A DNA stretch of 64,000 bases from Deinococcus peraridilitoris DSM 19664. GTDB taxonomy: Bacteria > Deinococcota > Deinococci > Deinococcales > Deinococcaceae. Location: assembly GCF_000317835.1 (NCBI RefSeq), contig NC_019793.1, positions 2,294,001 to 2,358,000 on the forward strand, given 5' to 3'. Below the pieces are notes generated by a model that was given only the letters and a program-made list of their open reading frames with translations, was not told the origin of the DNA and did not search any database. The translations under genes and the position numbers were made by a program. Shown in pieces: positions 51,862-63,143 of the stretch (the first letter of the stretch is position 1; the number at the start of each line of letters is the position of its first letter).

Positions 51862-52419
51862 ATGCGACTGGACACGATTCTCGAAAACGAGGCGCGTGCC
51901 GAGATCGAGCAAATCCGCGCCGAAGGGCGCGCCCGCGCCCAGGAGATCATCCGGGCCGCGCAGGAACGTGCGCAGGCCCAGGTGGAAAGCCAGAAGCGTA
52001 CCCTCGACGGGCAGCTGCAGGCGGGCCTGGTGCGGGCCCGCTCCGGGGCCAACCTGGAAGTCTCGGCCGCCCGCCTGAGCGCGAGCGACACCGGTTTGCA
52101 GCGCGCCTTCGATCTCGCCGCCGAGCAGTTGCGCGGCGTGACGAGTGCGCCCGAGTACCGCGAAATCCTCTCGCGCCTGATCAGTGAGGTGCGCAGCACC
52201 CTTGGCACCGTCGAGGCGATCGAAGTCAATCCGCGCGAAGCGGCCATCGCCCGTGAAGTCGCTCCGGACCTCGAAGTGCGGGAAAACCCCGCCATCGAGG
52301 GAGGCGTGCGCGGCATCACGCGTGGCGGCAAGAGCGGCGTCACCAACACCCTGCTCGGACGCCTCGCGCGTGTACGGGAGAGCATCGCGCCGCAAGTCGC
52401 GCGCATGCTCGCGGAATAG
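51862..52419 (+). CDS. atpE: V/A-type ATPase subunit E
   Basis: A 185-aa peripheral-stalk subunit. The N-terminal half is a long coiled coil (NEARAEIEQIRAEGRARAQEIIRAA). The C-terminal half is a mixed domain ending IEGGVRGITRGGKSGVTNTLLGRLARVRE, typical of subunit E. It begins 3 nt after atpK. Confidence 0.9.
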   Translation: MRLDTILENEARAEIEQIRAEGRARAQEIIRAAQERAQAQVESQKRTLDGQLQAGLVRARSGANLEVSAARLSASDTGLQRAFDLAAEQLRGVTSAPEYREILSRLISEVRSTLGTVEAIEVNPREAAIAREVAPDLEVRENPAIEGGVRGITRGGKSGVTNTLLGRLARVRESIAPQVARMLAE

Positions 52420-52429
52420 GAGACGCCCT

Positions 52430-53413
52430 TTGCCCGACGACTACGGTTACATCAACGCGCGTATCAAGGTGATGCGCACCAAGTTGCTCGACGGGCGCAT
52501 GCTTGATGCGGCCCTCGGCGCGCAAAGCTACCCGGAGTTTCTGCGCGTGCTGAGCGAAAGCGAACTCAGCGCCGACCTCGGTGACGCCACCGCGCAAGGT
52601 GCGGGCCTCGCTGAACTCGACGCGGCCCTGTCACGCAACTTCTTCACGACCGCCAACAAGGTCGTGCACCTCGCCGACGGCACAGCCCGCGACGAAATCG
52701 GGATCCTGCTGCAAAAGTGGGACCTGAACAACCTCAAGACGCTGGCGCGCGGTCTCACGACCGGGCGCAGCGCCGAGGATATTCTGGCGAGCCTCGTGCC
52801 GGGCGGCACCCTCAAGACCAGCGCCCTCACGGCCGCCGCCAACAGCGGTGACCTGGCGAGCGCCACCCAGGCCATCACCCTCAGCGGCCACCCGCTCGCG
52901 CGGTCCTTCCGCGCCGGCGTCGGGGCCTACAACGCCTCCGGGCGCCTGCTCGACCTCGAAGTCACCCTCGACCAGGGCTACTACCGTGGGGCCTTGCGGG
53001 TGGCGCGGGGCAGCAGCTTGCGCCGCTACCTCGCGCGTGAGATCGACATCAACAACGTGCTCACCGCCCGTGCGATGCGCGGCGAGACTCCCGACGCGAG
53101 CCTGTTCGTGCCCGGTGGGCGTTCCCTGAGCGCGGCGGATTTCCCGCGGCTCGCGAGCGGGGACGCCACCGGCGCGGGGGACCTCGCGCCGATCGTGGAA
53201 GCGCCCACGCTGGAAGAAGCCGAAACCGCCGCCCGTCGCCTGATCGATACGGCCGCGCGTGACGTCGCCATGGGAGACCCGCTGGGCGTCGGCGTTGCGG
53301 TGGACTTTCTGCGCCGCAAGGAAATCGAGATCGCCAAGCTGCGCCTGATCGGACGCGGCAAGTTCTACGGCTTGCCCGCCGAGCAGCTCAGGCGGGAGGT
53401 GGCTTCAGAATGA
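52430..53413 (+). CDS. atpC: V/A-type ATPase subunit C (d)
   Basis: A 327-aa funnel-shaped subunit linking the central stalk to the c-ring. Start is TTG 52430 (LPDDYGYINARIKVMRTKLL), with AGGAGA 8 nt upstream; a longer open frame exists but overlaps subunit E. The end VGVAVDFLRRKEIEIAKLRLIGRGKFYGLP is conserved in the family. Confidence 0.92.
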   Translation: MPDDYGYINARIKVMRTKLLDGRMLDAALGAQSYPEFLRVLSESELSADLGDATAQGAGLAELDAALSRNFFTTANKVVHLADGTARDEIGILLQKWDLNNLKTLARGLTTGRSAEDILASLVPGGTLKTSALTAAANSGDLASATQAITLSGHPLARSFRAGVGAYNASGRLLDLEVTLDQGYYRGALRVARGSSLRRYLAREIDINNVLTARAMRGETPDASLFVPGGRSLSAADFPRLASGDATGAGDLAPIVEAPTLEEAETAARRLIDTAARDVAMGDPLGVGVAVDFLRRKEIEIAKLRLIGRGKFYGLPAEQLRREVASE

Positions 53414-53594
53414 CGAAGAAGTCCACTTTGACCATGTGTTTTTCGTGGGCAAAGGCGAGCGGAGCGAACCGCCCAGCGGTCAGAAGCAGTTTTGACCGCG
53501 TAGTCGGGGCGGGGAGTAGGAATTGTGCTCACGGCGCCGAAGGTGGAGCTGAACGGCAGCGTCATTCTGCCGTTCAGCGGAAACGGAGTGCGCT
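53414..53594 (+). other. 181-nt gap inside ATPase operon with hairpin before atpF
   Basis: This is the largest gap in the operon. It holds a perfect 12-bp stem, GCTGAACGGCAG / CTGCCGTTCAGC (53548-53578), about 15 nt before the atpF start. An ATG overlapping the atpC stop opens a 62-codon frame, but its composition does not look like a real protein. It may contain an attenuator or processing site. Confidence 0.5.
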
Positions 53595-53942
53595 GTGACC
53601 CAGACCCAGGCCAATACCCACCGGGTGGCCGTGCTCGCCGACAGCGAGACGGCCACCGGCTACCGCCTCGCGGGCGTGGAAGTGATCGTCGCGACGAGCG
53701 AGAACGCCGCACGGGAACTGGAAACCCTGGTGACCAGCAACCGCTACGGCCTGGTTGCCGTCGATACCAGCCTGCTCAGCGATCCACAGCAGGCCGTCTC
53801 ACGCGCCATGCGCGGGCGTGACCTTCCCATCATCCTGCCCGTGCCGAGCCTGAGGGACGCCTTCTCCACCGAGACGGTGGACGCCAAGGCTTACATGGGC
53901 AAGCTGGTGCGCGACACCATCGGTTTCGACATCAAGCTCTAA
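53595..53942 (+). CDS. atpF: V/A-type ATPase subunit F
   Basis: A 115-aa central-stalk subunit with the F-domain pattern RVAVLADSETATGYRLAGVEV, then YGLVAVDTSLL and LPIILPVPS. GTG start with GGAG upstream, close behind a hairpin. It is longer than some archaeal homologues but normal for Thermus-type enzymes. Confidence 0.92.
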   Translation: MTQTQANTHRVAVLADSETATGYRLAGVEVIVATSENAARELETLVTSNRYGLVAVDTSLLSDPQQAVSRAMRGRDLPIILPVPSLRDAFSTETVDAKAYMGKLVRDTIGFDIKL

Positions 53943-54052
53943 GCTGGTCAGCGACCGGTATTCAGCCTCCAGTCCGCTTTCGCCCAGCTTTCGCACAAGC
54001 CTCTGACGGCTGACCGCTGATCGCTGATCCGCTTTCTCAAGGAGTACCCCCA

Positions 54053-55803
<1,751 letters not shown>

Positions 55804-55807
<4 letters not shown>

Positions 55808-57222
55808 CCCTTCTCAAGAAGGAATACAACGACGTCGCGTATATCTCCGGCCCGCTCTTGTTCGTGAACGCTGCCGCCGACCTGGCCTACAACGCCATCG
55901 TCGAAATTCGTGACGGCGCCGGACGCATTCGCGGTGGACAGGTCATCGACGTCAGCAACGAGCACGCCGTCATCCAGATCTTCGAGGACACCCGTGGCCT
56001 CGACCTTGCCACGGCCAGCGTGAGCCTCGTCGAGGACGTCGCGCGTCTGGGCGTCAGCAAGGACATGATCGGCCGCCGCTTCGACGGTCTGGGCCGCGCC
56101 ATCGACGGCCTCCCGGCCGTGGTGGCCGACAAGCGCCTGTCGATCAACGGTCAGGCCATGAACCCCGCGTCGCGCGCCAAGCCCGAAGAGTTCATTCAGA
56201 CGGGCATCAGCACCATCGACGTGAACACCAGCCTGATCCGCGGCCAGAAACTCCCGATCTTCTCGGGCTCGGGTCTGCCGCACAACGAACTCGCCGCACA
56301 GATCGCGCGTCAGGCCAAAGTGCCCGGCCACGAAGGTGACTTCGCGGTAGTGTTCGCCGCGATGGGTCTGACCCAGCGCGAAGTGAGCTTCTTCACCCAG
56401 GAGTTCGAGCGCACGGGTGCCCTGGCGCGCTCGGTCCTGTTCCTCAACAAGGCTGACGATCCGACCGTCGAGCGCATCCTGACGCCGCGCATGGCGCTCA
56501 CGACCGCCGAGTACCTAGCGTTCGAGCACGGCTACCACGTTCTGGTTATCCTGACCGACCTCACGAACTACTGCGAAGCGCTTCGTGAAATCGGCGGCGC
56601 GCGCGAAGAGATTCCCGGACGGCGCGGCTTCCCCGGTTACATGTACACCGACCTGGCGTCGCTCTATGAGCGCGCCGGCGTGGTGGAAGGCAAGCCGGGC
56701 AGCGTCACGCAGCTCCCGATTCTCTCGATGCCCGACGACGACATCACGCACCCCATCCCCGACCTGACCGGCTACATCACCGAAGGCCAGATCGTGGTGG
56801 ACCGTGCGCTGAACGCCAAGGGCGTGTACCCGCCGATCAACCCGCTGCCCAGCCTCTCGCGCCTGCAGGGCAACGGCATCGGCAAGGGCAAGACCCGCGC
56901 CGATCACAAGAACGTCTCCGACCAGCTGTTCGCGGCCTACGCCAACGGCCTCGATTTGCGCAAGCTCGTCGCGATCACCGGTGAGGACGCCCTGACCGAG
57001 ACCGACAAGCTGTACCTGCGCTTCGCCGATGACTTTGAGACCTACTTCATCGGTCAGGGCGACGCGGACCGCTCGATCGAGGACAGCCTGACCGTGGCGT
57101 GGGGCATCCTGTCCAAGCTGCCGCAATCTCAGCTCACCCGCCTTTCCAAGGATTCCATCGACAAGTTCTACGGACAGAAACTTGACGACATGTGGCGCGG
57201 CGGGCGGAGCATGGGGGTTTAA
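55804..57222 (+). CDS. atpB: V/A-type ATPase regulatory subunit B
   Basis: Non-catalytic nucleotide-fold subunit, 472 aa, alternating with A in the head. Seen: [34 protein letters not shown] near residue 136-170 (degenerate P-loop, as normal for B), [14 protein letters not shown], and [18 protein letters not shown] near residue 275. ATGA overlap with atpA. Confidence 0.96.
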
Positions 57223-57236
57223 AAGGAAGCCGAGTC

Positions 57237-57296
57237 CTAGGGGTGCCGGGCGCCGTCCTGTACACTTTCACGAGAACGGCGTCCCTTCACCCCTAG
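57237..57296 (+). repeat. Nested hairpin between atpB and atpD
   Basis: Outer stem CTAGGGGTG / CACCCCTAG (57237-57245 with 57288-57296). Inner stem GGGCGCCGT / ACGGCGTCCC (57248-57256 with 57276-57285, one bulge). It lies 22 nt before the atpD start with no T-tract, so it looks like an RNA stability or processing element. Confidence 0.65.
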
Positions 57297-57317
57297 CATT
57301 TTCTTCCTGGAGGAACT

Positions 57318-57995
57318 ATGGCCGGACAAATCAGCCCCACCCGCACCGCGCTGCTCGCCTCCAAGGCGCAGCTGAAGTTGGCGAACAACGGCGCGGAACT
57401 CCTGAAGCGCAAGCGCGACGCCCTCATCGGTGAGTTTTTCGCGCTCGTGAAGGACGCCCTGAGCGCCCGCGAGGAACTCAGCGGCGTCAGCAAGGGCGCT
57501 TACGTCTCGCTGTTCGGCGCCAAAGCCTGGGACAGCCCCGAAGCGGTCGAGAGCCTCTCGCTCGCGCAGGGCGGCGAACTGAGCGTCAACATGCAGATTG
57601 AGAGCGTGTACGGCGTGAAGGTGCCGCGCATCGAACTGCCCGACGCGAAGAACAACGCCAGCTTTTCCCCCATCACGGTCGGCGCGCGCACCATTCAGGC
57701 CGCCGAGGACTTTCAGCGCGTGATGGGCGCCGTTATTCGCGTCGCCGCGACCGAAACGAAGCTGCGCCGCATCGGCGAGGAAATCAAGAAGACCTCCCGC
57801 CGCGTGAACGCCCTGGAGCAGGTGGTCGTCCCCGGCATTCAGGACGACATCCGCTTTATCCGTGGTGTGCTCGACCAGCGTGAACGCGAAGAAAGCTTCC
57901 GCCTCAAGAAGATCAAGGCGAAGCTGGAGCGCGAAGCCGACGAGGCCGCCAAGCCACAGGCGCAGGGCAGCCTGAGCAATACTGCTGCCGATTGA
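57318..57995 (+). CDS. atpD: V/A-type ATPase central-stalk subunit D
   Basis: Rotor shaft subunit, 225 aa. It starts with SPTRTALLASKAQLKLANNGAELLKRKRDAL, ends in the helix RRVNALEQVVVPGIQDDIRFIRGVLDQREREESFRLKKIKAKLE, and has a 25-residue Ala/Gln-rich tail. GGAGGAAC precedes the ATG. Last gene of the operon. Confidence 0.95.
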   Translation: MAGQISPTRTALLASKAQLKLANNGAELLKRKRDALIGEFFALVKDALSAREELSGVSKGAYVSLFGAKAWDSPEAVESLSLAQGGELSVNMQIESVYGVKVPRIELPDAKNNASFSPITVGARTIQAAEDFQRVMGAVIRVAATETKLRRIGEEIKKTSRRVNALEQVVVPGIQDDIRFIRGVLDQREREESFRLKKIKAKLEREADEAAKPQAQGSLSNTAAD

Positions 57996-58007
57996 GCGCG
58001 AGCGGCC

Positions 58008-58039
58008 AGACAGGACCCCTTTGTAGGGTCCTGTCTTTT
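58008..58039 (+). terminator. Terminator of V-ATPase operon
   Basis: AGACAGGACCC, 7-nt loop, GGGTCCTGTCT followed by TTT. Confidence 0.88.
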
Positions 58040-58070
58040 GATTGCTATGAAGTTGCGGCGGATCGGCGCT

Positions 58071-59909
58071 TCAGCGCAGGCCGTTTCCGATCGCTTTCGA
58101 TAAGGTGCCGCTGGCGTCGTCGCCGTCGAGCGACCAGACCATGGCGCCCCCCAGGCCCTTTTGCTTGATGTAGGCGGTCTTGTCCGCAATGACCTGCGGA
58201 TCGTCGTAGCTCCAGAAGGTGCTGCCGTCGAACTTCCAGATCTGCTTGGTGGTCGCGTCACGGAAAACGCTGCCCGGCGCGTTTTTGAGCACCTTGTAAT
58301 CCTCGATGCCCGCTTCGTAGGTGCCGCGTGCCGGACCCGTCGCGCTTTGGTAGAGGCCGTTGTTGGCGTTGCGCACGCCGGTCCAGCCCCGGCCGTAGAA
58401 GGGAATGCCCACCACCAGCTTGCTGGCGCTCGCGCCGCGTTGCAGGTAAGTGCTGACGGCGTTGTCGACGCTGAAGTTCTTTTCCTCTCCGGTGCCGGGA
58501 TCGTTCGGATGGGGAAAGAGGTTCGATTGAAAGTTGGTGGGTCCGGTGGCGTTCCAGGCTCCCCGGAAATCGTAGGTCATCAGGTTGAGCATGTCCAGCA
58601 CGCCGGAAATCTTGGAGACTTCCAGCTTGGCGATTTTGCTGGGCGCGGCGGGCAGTGCGGCCGACAGCCAGTAGCGCTTGCCGGTCTGGCTGCCCAGTGC
58701 GTCGAGCTGACGCCGGAACTCCTGCAGCAGCAGGGTGAAGTTCTGGGTATCCTCGGGGCGCACGATGTTGCCAGGGTTGCCTTCGCTCGCCGGGTACTCC
58801 CAGTCGATGTCGATGCCGTCAAAGACCCCCAGGCCCGAGCCGGGTCCGCCGGCGCCGTCGGTGCTGGGCAGGTTGCCCTTGATGTACAGGTCGATGCACG
58901 AGCTCACGAGTTTCTGGCGCGAGGCGCTGGTGAGCGCGGCGTCACTGAAATACTTCGACCAGGTCCAGCCACCCAGGGAAATCATGACCTTGAGGTTGGG
59001 GTGTCTGGCCTTGAGCTTCTTGAGCTGATTGAAGTTGCCGCGCAGCGTCTGACTCCAGGTGTCAGCCACGCCGTCGACGCTGGTGGCCGCGTCGAAGGCC
59101 TTGGTGTAATCGGCGAACGAGTCGCTTTGTCCACCGTAGGTGACCGAGCATTCCCCACCCGGCGTCACCGTTCCGAAGGCGTAGTTGATGTGCGTCAGAC
59201 CGGCCGCCGAGCCGCTGGTGTCGATGTTCTTGACGTTGTAGCCGCGTCCGTAGATGCCCCACTGCACGAAGTACGCGACGTGCTTGAGGCCGTTGGTGGA
59301 GGGCGGGGGTGGGGTCGTGCCGCCGGAGATGTTCACCGTCACGCTCGCGGCAGCGCTTGTTTTGGTGTTGCCGGCGGCGTCAAAGGCTTTGGCGGTGTAA
59401 CTGTACGTGCCGTTCTGCGCGCCGCTGCTGAAGGTGTCGCTGGCGTTGTACGGCGCGCTGGTGTCGGTACTCAGCAGGGCGCCGTTTTTGTAGAACTCGA
59501 CTTTGCTGACCCCGACGTTGTCGCTGGCCGAAGCGCTCAGCGTGACGGTACCGGCGGCGCTCAGGCTGCTGGGGCTGGCGCTGAGGCTGACGCTGGGTGC
59601 GGTGGTGTCGCCGGAGGGAGGGGGCGCCCCGTCGCAGGTTCCGCCCTGCTTCCAGAGACTGGGCGTATCCTTGGGGTTCCAATTGGTGCCGGGATGGGCC
59701 GTGTGGGTCTGCAGGGCGGTGTAGGTCAGGCCCTGATAGGTGACGACCTGTCCGACCGTGTACGTGGGTCCTTCGGTCCAGCTGGTACAGACTGCCGCGA
59801 CCTGGAGGCGCGCACCGGAGGTGGAAGCCGCTTCCTGACCGCAGGCACTGAGTCCTAACGTGAGCATGACGAGGCCGAGGGCGTAGGCATGGCGCGATCC
59901 GTAGAACAT
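58071..59909 (-). CDS. GH18 chitinase with chitin-binding and Ig-like domains (lipoprotein)
   Basis: A 612-aa secreted chitin-degrading enzyme. It begins with a lipobox signal (LGLSAC, Cys23). Next come a CBM5/12 chitin-binding domain (residues about 40-92, with WTEGPTYTVGQVVTYQG and WNPKDTPSLWKQGG), a bacterial Ig-like domain (about 100-195), and a Pro-rich linker. The GH18 barrel (about 207-612) has SLGGWTWSKYF and catalytic FDGIDIDWEYP (DxxDxDxE, Glu as acid). AAAGGAG precedes the ATG. A LacI-type operator lies upstream. Confidence 0.93.
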   Translation of the reverse strand: MFYGSRHAYALGLVMLTLGLSACGQEAASTSGARLQVAAVCTSWTEGPTYTVGQVVTYQGLTYTALQTHTAHPGTNWNPKDTPSLWKQGGTCDGAPPPSGDTTAPSVSLSASPSSLSAAGTVTLSASASDNVGVSKVEFYKNGALLSTDTSAPYNASDTFSSGAQNGTYSYTAKAFDAAGNTKTSAAASVTVNISGGTTPPPPSTNGLKHVAYFVQWGIYGRGYNVKNIDTSGSAAGLTHINYAFGTVTPGGECSVTYGGQSDSFADYTKAFDAATSVDGVADTWSQTLRGNFNQLKKLKARHPNLKVMISLGGWTWSKYFSDAALTSASRQKLVSSCIDLYIKGNLPSTDGAGGPGSGLGVFDGIDIDWEYPASEGNPGNIVRPEDTQNFTLLLQEFRRQLDALGSQTGKRYWLSAALPAAPSKIAKLEVSKISGVLDMLNLMTYDFRGAWNATGPTNFQSNLFPHPNDPGTGEEKNFSVDNAVSTYLQRGASASKLVVGIPFYGRGWTGVRNANNGLYQSATGPARGTYEAGIEDYKVLKNAPGSVFRDATTKQIWKFDGSTFWSYDDPQVIADKTAYIKQKGLGGAMVWSLDGDDASGTLSKAIGNGLR

Positions 59910-59951
59910 GCATCACTCCTTTGCGGCGAGCCAGCAGTTTGCGGGAGACAC

Positions 59952-59990
59952 AAATGCTACGGGTACGCCAAGCTGTGAAAACGCTTTCGA
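59952..59990 (-). promoter_or_regulatory. Chitinase promoter with LacI-family-like operator
   Basis: Minus strand: TTTCAC (59980-59975), 17-nt spacer, TAGCAT (59957-59952). The -35 lies within TGAAAACGCTTTCGA (59976-59990, plus strand), close to the catabolite/LacI-type consensus TGAAAGCGCTTTCA. A sugar-responsive repressor could control the gene from here. Confidence 0.55.
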
Positions 59991-60184
59991 ACGGTCTGCG
60001 ATTTTTCGGAGAAATTATTTGCCGGCTTCGCTATTGTCTTATGAATAAAATTTTCAGGCGATGAAATTGTTCACGCCTCTTGCGCCTGCGCTTTGGGGCC
60101 GAAGGCGACGGACACAGATCCCCCTGACACCGAAAAAGTGCCGTCGGGACCCTGAGGCAGGTACAAAAAGATCATGATGATGAG

Positions 60185-60691
60185 GTGTCAACTCTGCTGA
60201 TCGAAGGGGAATCAACCATACGAGCAAACCGCGCGGAGGTTTGGGCCGCACTCCACGACCTGGAAATCCTGAGACGCTGTGTCCCGGGCGTCCAGAGCCT
60301 GACGCGTGACACCCACGGGGTCCTGCTCGGCGCGGTGGAACTCGCGGTGGGCCGTTTGCGAGGTACCCTTCACGGGCGGGTCACGATCACGGAGACGCAG
60401 GCACCCGAGCGCATGACCCTCGCCCTCGAAGCCCGAGCGCCCTTTGGCGTGGTGAAAGCCAGCGGGCGTCTGGAGCTGACCGAGCAGGATGGAGGCACGC
60501 GCGTTCGCTGGGCAGGAACCCCGCAACTGAGCGGCCTGCTGGCCACGTTCGGCAGCCGGCTGCTGGGTGGCGTCGTGCAGCAGAAGGCTGAGCACTTCTT
60601 TCAGCGGCTGGAACGTGAAGCCTGTCAGCTCGGCGCTGAGGAGTCGCCCGTGGGCGAATTCCGGCAAGCAAACACACTGCCGCGCTCCTGA
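60185..60691 (+). CDS. CoxG/SRPBCC-family protein
   Basis: A 168-aa START/SRPBCC-fold protein of the carbon monoxide dehydrogenase subunit G (CoxG) type: ANRAEVWAALHDLEILRRCVPGVQSL near the N-terminus and a long C-terminal helix LLGGVVQQKAEHFFQRLE. No CO-dehydrogenase or Mo-hydroxylase genes are nearby, so it may bind a lipid or quinone-like ligand instead. GTG start. Confidence 0.85.
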   Translation: MSTLLIEGESTIRANRAEVWAALHDLEILRRCVPGVQSLTRDTHGVLLGAVELAVGRLRGTLHGRVTITETQAPERMTLALEARAPFGVVKASGRLELTEQDGGTRVRWAGTPQLSGLLATFGSRLLGGVVQQKAEHFFQRLEREACQLGAEESPVGEFRQANTLPRS

Positions 60692-60712
60692 GGGGCATGG
60701 TCTACTTGGTGG

Positions 60713-62905
60713 GTGTCGTTCCTTGCCCGTTTCGTGACGCGTTTTCCGCTGGTGGTGCTGGGACTCTGGGTCCTGGCGCTGCTCCTTGCCTTGCCCTTTG
60801 CCCGCCTGGCGCCCGGCGCCCTCAGCGCCAACCCGGGAGCGGTCGAGCAGGCCGAAAGTACGCGCGTCACGCGCATTCTGGAGCGCGAGTTCGGTGAGCG
60901 CGGAGACAGTGCCGTGCTGCTGGTCACGCGCGCTGCCTACCTGTCCGACGATCCTCGTTTTCGCGTTCGCTACGACGCCTTCGTGAGTGAGCTGCGCGCG
61001 CTGAGGGGTATGCTGAGCGTCAGCCCGTTCGACGCGGCGAGCCCGCTGCGTACGCAGAGCATTGACCGCAAGGTCACCCTGACGGTCGTGCAGCTGAACG
61101 CCGAGGACCGTGCCACCCTCGCGCAAGTGCGCCGCCTCGCACGTGAGCAGTCGAGTGTTCTGAAGGTCAGCGTGACCGGTGGGCAGCCCATTGCAGAGGA
61201 TTTTACGGCCTTTGCCGAGCAGGACACCAAGCGCAGTGAACTTGCCGCCCTGCCAATCACCGCTCTGGTACTGCTCGCGGTGTTCGGCGCCCTGGTAGCG
61301 ACCCTGCTGCCGCTTCTGATGGGGGTGATGTCGATCACCGTGGCGCTCGCGGGCATTTACGGCCTGGCACAGTTCATGGAGGTCAGCACCTTCGCGCAGA
61401 GCGTGGTGACCCTGTTGGGGCTGGGCGCCGGAATCGATTACGCCCTGTTGATGGTCAACCGCTTTCGCGAGGAGCTGACGACCCATCCGGCCGCCGAAGC
61501 GGCGCGGCGCACCGTGCTCACCGCCGGACGAAGCGTGGTGTTCTCGGGACTGACGGTTGCGCTGGCCATGGCGGCACTCCTCATTCCGCCGCTGGCTTTT
61601 GTCCGCTCGATGGGAGTCGGTGGTGTGCTGGTCATGCTGCTGACGGTGCTGGCCAGCATCACGGCGCTGCCTGCCTTGTTCGTGCTGTTGGGCGCCCGGG
61701 TGAACAGCCCCAGAATCCTGCGGATCACCTGGAGTCAGAATGCCGGGGCCAGCCGCGCCTGGAGCAACTTCGCAAGGCGCGTCATCCGGCGTCCGTGGCT
61801 GGCGGTACTGTCGTCAAGCGCCGTGTTGCTGGTGCTGGCGCTGCCCGCACTCGACATGCGCCTGGGGTACGCGGGCGCCTGGGGCCTGACGCCCGGCGTG
61901 GAGTCGCGCGACACCCTGAAAGCCGTCGAGGGCCTGGGGGCGGGAGGACTGCTCTCGGCCTTCGAGGTGGTGCTCGACTTGCAAGGACAGCCTTACGACG
62001 CCCAGACCCGTGCGGAATTCCGGAACCTCGTGAACCGGCTGGAAGCGGTGCCCGGGGTGAGTGCCGTCGTTTCGCCGTTCGTACGACCCGAGCAGGTGGC
62101 GGGCGCCGGTGGCCTGAGTGATCTGGTGGCGATCACCAACCGTACCTTTTCGCGTGACCGCCAGTTTCTGCGCGTGACCGTACTGCCCGAACACAATCTG
62201 CGGACCGATCAGGTGGACGTTTTTGCTTCCCGGTTGCGTGAGGTGCTCGACGCCCAAAGGCGGCCGTATCTGCTGGGCGGCGCGCCCATCGGAGGCCGCG
62301 AGTTCACGCAGGCGCTGGTGGATGCCACGCCCCTGGCCATCACAGTGGTGCTCGCGGGAACCTTCGTTTTGCTGGCCGTGGCGTTTCGTTCCCTCGTCAT
62401 TCCACTTAAGAGCGTCGTGATGAATTTACTCACCGTCGGTGCGGCCTACGGTGTGGTGACGCTGGTGGTGCAGCAGGGCGTTTTCGCGTCCGCCCTCGGC
62501 ATTCCGCAGGACGTGGGGGTACTCGATTCCTCGCTGCCGCTGCTGTTGTTCGCGGTGCTGTTCGGCCTCAGCATGGATTACGAGATTTTCCTGCTGTCAC
62601 GCGTACAAGAAGAGCATCTGAGGGGTGCCTCGAACGACGAGGCGGTGGTGCTGGCAGTGGGCCGGACCGGACGCATCATCACGTCGGCGGCCGTGATCAT
62701 GTTCATCGTGTTCTGCGCTTTTATTTCGGGGCGGGTGGTGGCCAACAAGAGCATCGGGCTGGGGCTGGCAGTCGCGGTACTGCTCGACGCGACCCTGGTG
62801 CGTATGGTGCTGGTGCCGGGTTTTCTGAAGCTCGCCGGGCGCTGGAACTGGTGGCTGCCCCGCTGGCTCGACCGGCGGCTGCCTCAGGTCAGCCTGGAAC
62901 ACTGA
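60713..62905 (+). CDS. MMPL/RND-family transporter
   Basis: A 730-aa inner-membrane exporter of the MMPL (mycobacterial membrane protein large-like) RND family with two homologous halves. Each has one helix, an external domain (residues about 38-175 and 390-535), and five helices. Helix-4-type motifs are [18 protein letters not shown] near residue 243 and [18 protein letters not shown] near residue 620, whose Asp-Tyr pairs serve proton relay. The gene starts with GTG 21 nt after the CoxG stop. Substrate (lipid or drug) unknown. Confidence 0.9.
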   Translation: MSFLARFVTRFPLVVLGLWVLALLLALPFARLAPGALSANPGAVEQAESTRVTRILEREFGERGDSAVLLVTRAAYLSDDPRFRVRYDAFVSELRALRGMLSVSPFDAASPLRTQSIDRKVTLTVVQLNAEDRATLAQVRRLAREQSSVLKVSVTGGQPIAEDFTAFAEQDTKRSELAALPITALVLLAVFGALVATLLPLLMGVMSITVALAGIYGLAQFMEVSTFAQSVVTLLGLGAGIDYALLMVNRFREELTTHPAAEAARRTVLTAGRSVVFSGLTVALAMAALLIPPLAFVRSMGVGGVLVMLLTVLASITALPALFVLLGARVNSPRILRITWSQNAGASRAWSNFARRVIRRPWLAVLSSSAVLLVLALPALDMRLGYAGAWGLTPGVESRDTLKAVEGLGAGGLLSAFEVVLDLQGQPYDAQTRAEFRNLVNRLEAVPGVSAVVSPFVRPEQVAGAGGLSDLVAITNRTFSRDRQFLRVTVLPEHNLRTDQVDVFASRLREVLDAQRRPYLLGGAPIGGREFTQALVDATPLAITVVLAGTFVLLAVAFRSLVIPLKSVVMNLLTVGAAYGVVTLVVQQGVFASALGIPQDVGVLDSSLPLLLFAVLFGLSMDYEIFLLSRVQEEHLRGASNDEAVVLAVGRTGRIITSAAVIMFIVFCAFISGRVVANKSIGLGLAVAVLLDATLVRMVLVPGFLKLAGRWNWWLPRWLDRRLPQVSLEH

Positions 62906-63143
62906 GGTGACTCACGATCAGTCAGGAGCCTTGCTGGCAACGCCCCGCTCCGGCTAAGGGCCGGAGCGAAAACGCCACTCATGAAAAACTGTCTACCAGG
63001 AGCTTAAGAGATGCGTGCCTGGGGGTCATGGTGACGCCGTAGTGTTGGCCTATGCAAGAGGTCATCATGGCGGGATCGGCTCGCCCTTCCGTTCCCTGTC
63101 CCGACACTGAGACGCGCCGTGGCCTGCCGAAACGGGTACGCTC
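62906..63143. other. Gap between MMPL gene and last gene
   Basis: 238 nt. A 9-bp hairpin, CGCTCCGGC / GCCGGAGCG near 62949-62971, may end the MMPL transcript, but A rather than T follows on the plus strand. No gene is supported. Confidence 0.35.

Noticed and set aside
53410..53598. Possible 62-aa gene between atpC and atpF, starting on the atpC stop
   Set aside because: No ribosome site and no protein-like pattern; the region is better explained as a structured spacer.
60185..60691. Evidence of a CO-dehydrogenase operon from the CoxG-like gene
   Set aside because: No Mo-hydroxylase, FAD or Fe-S subunit genes are present on either side.
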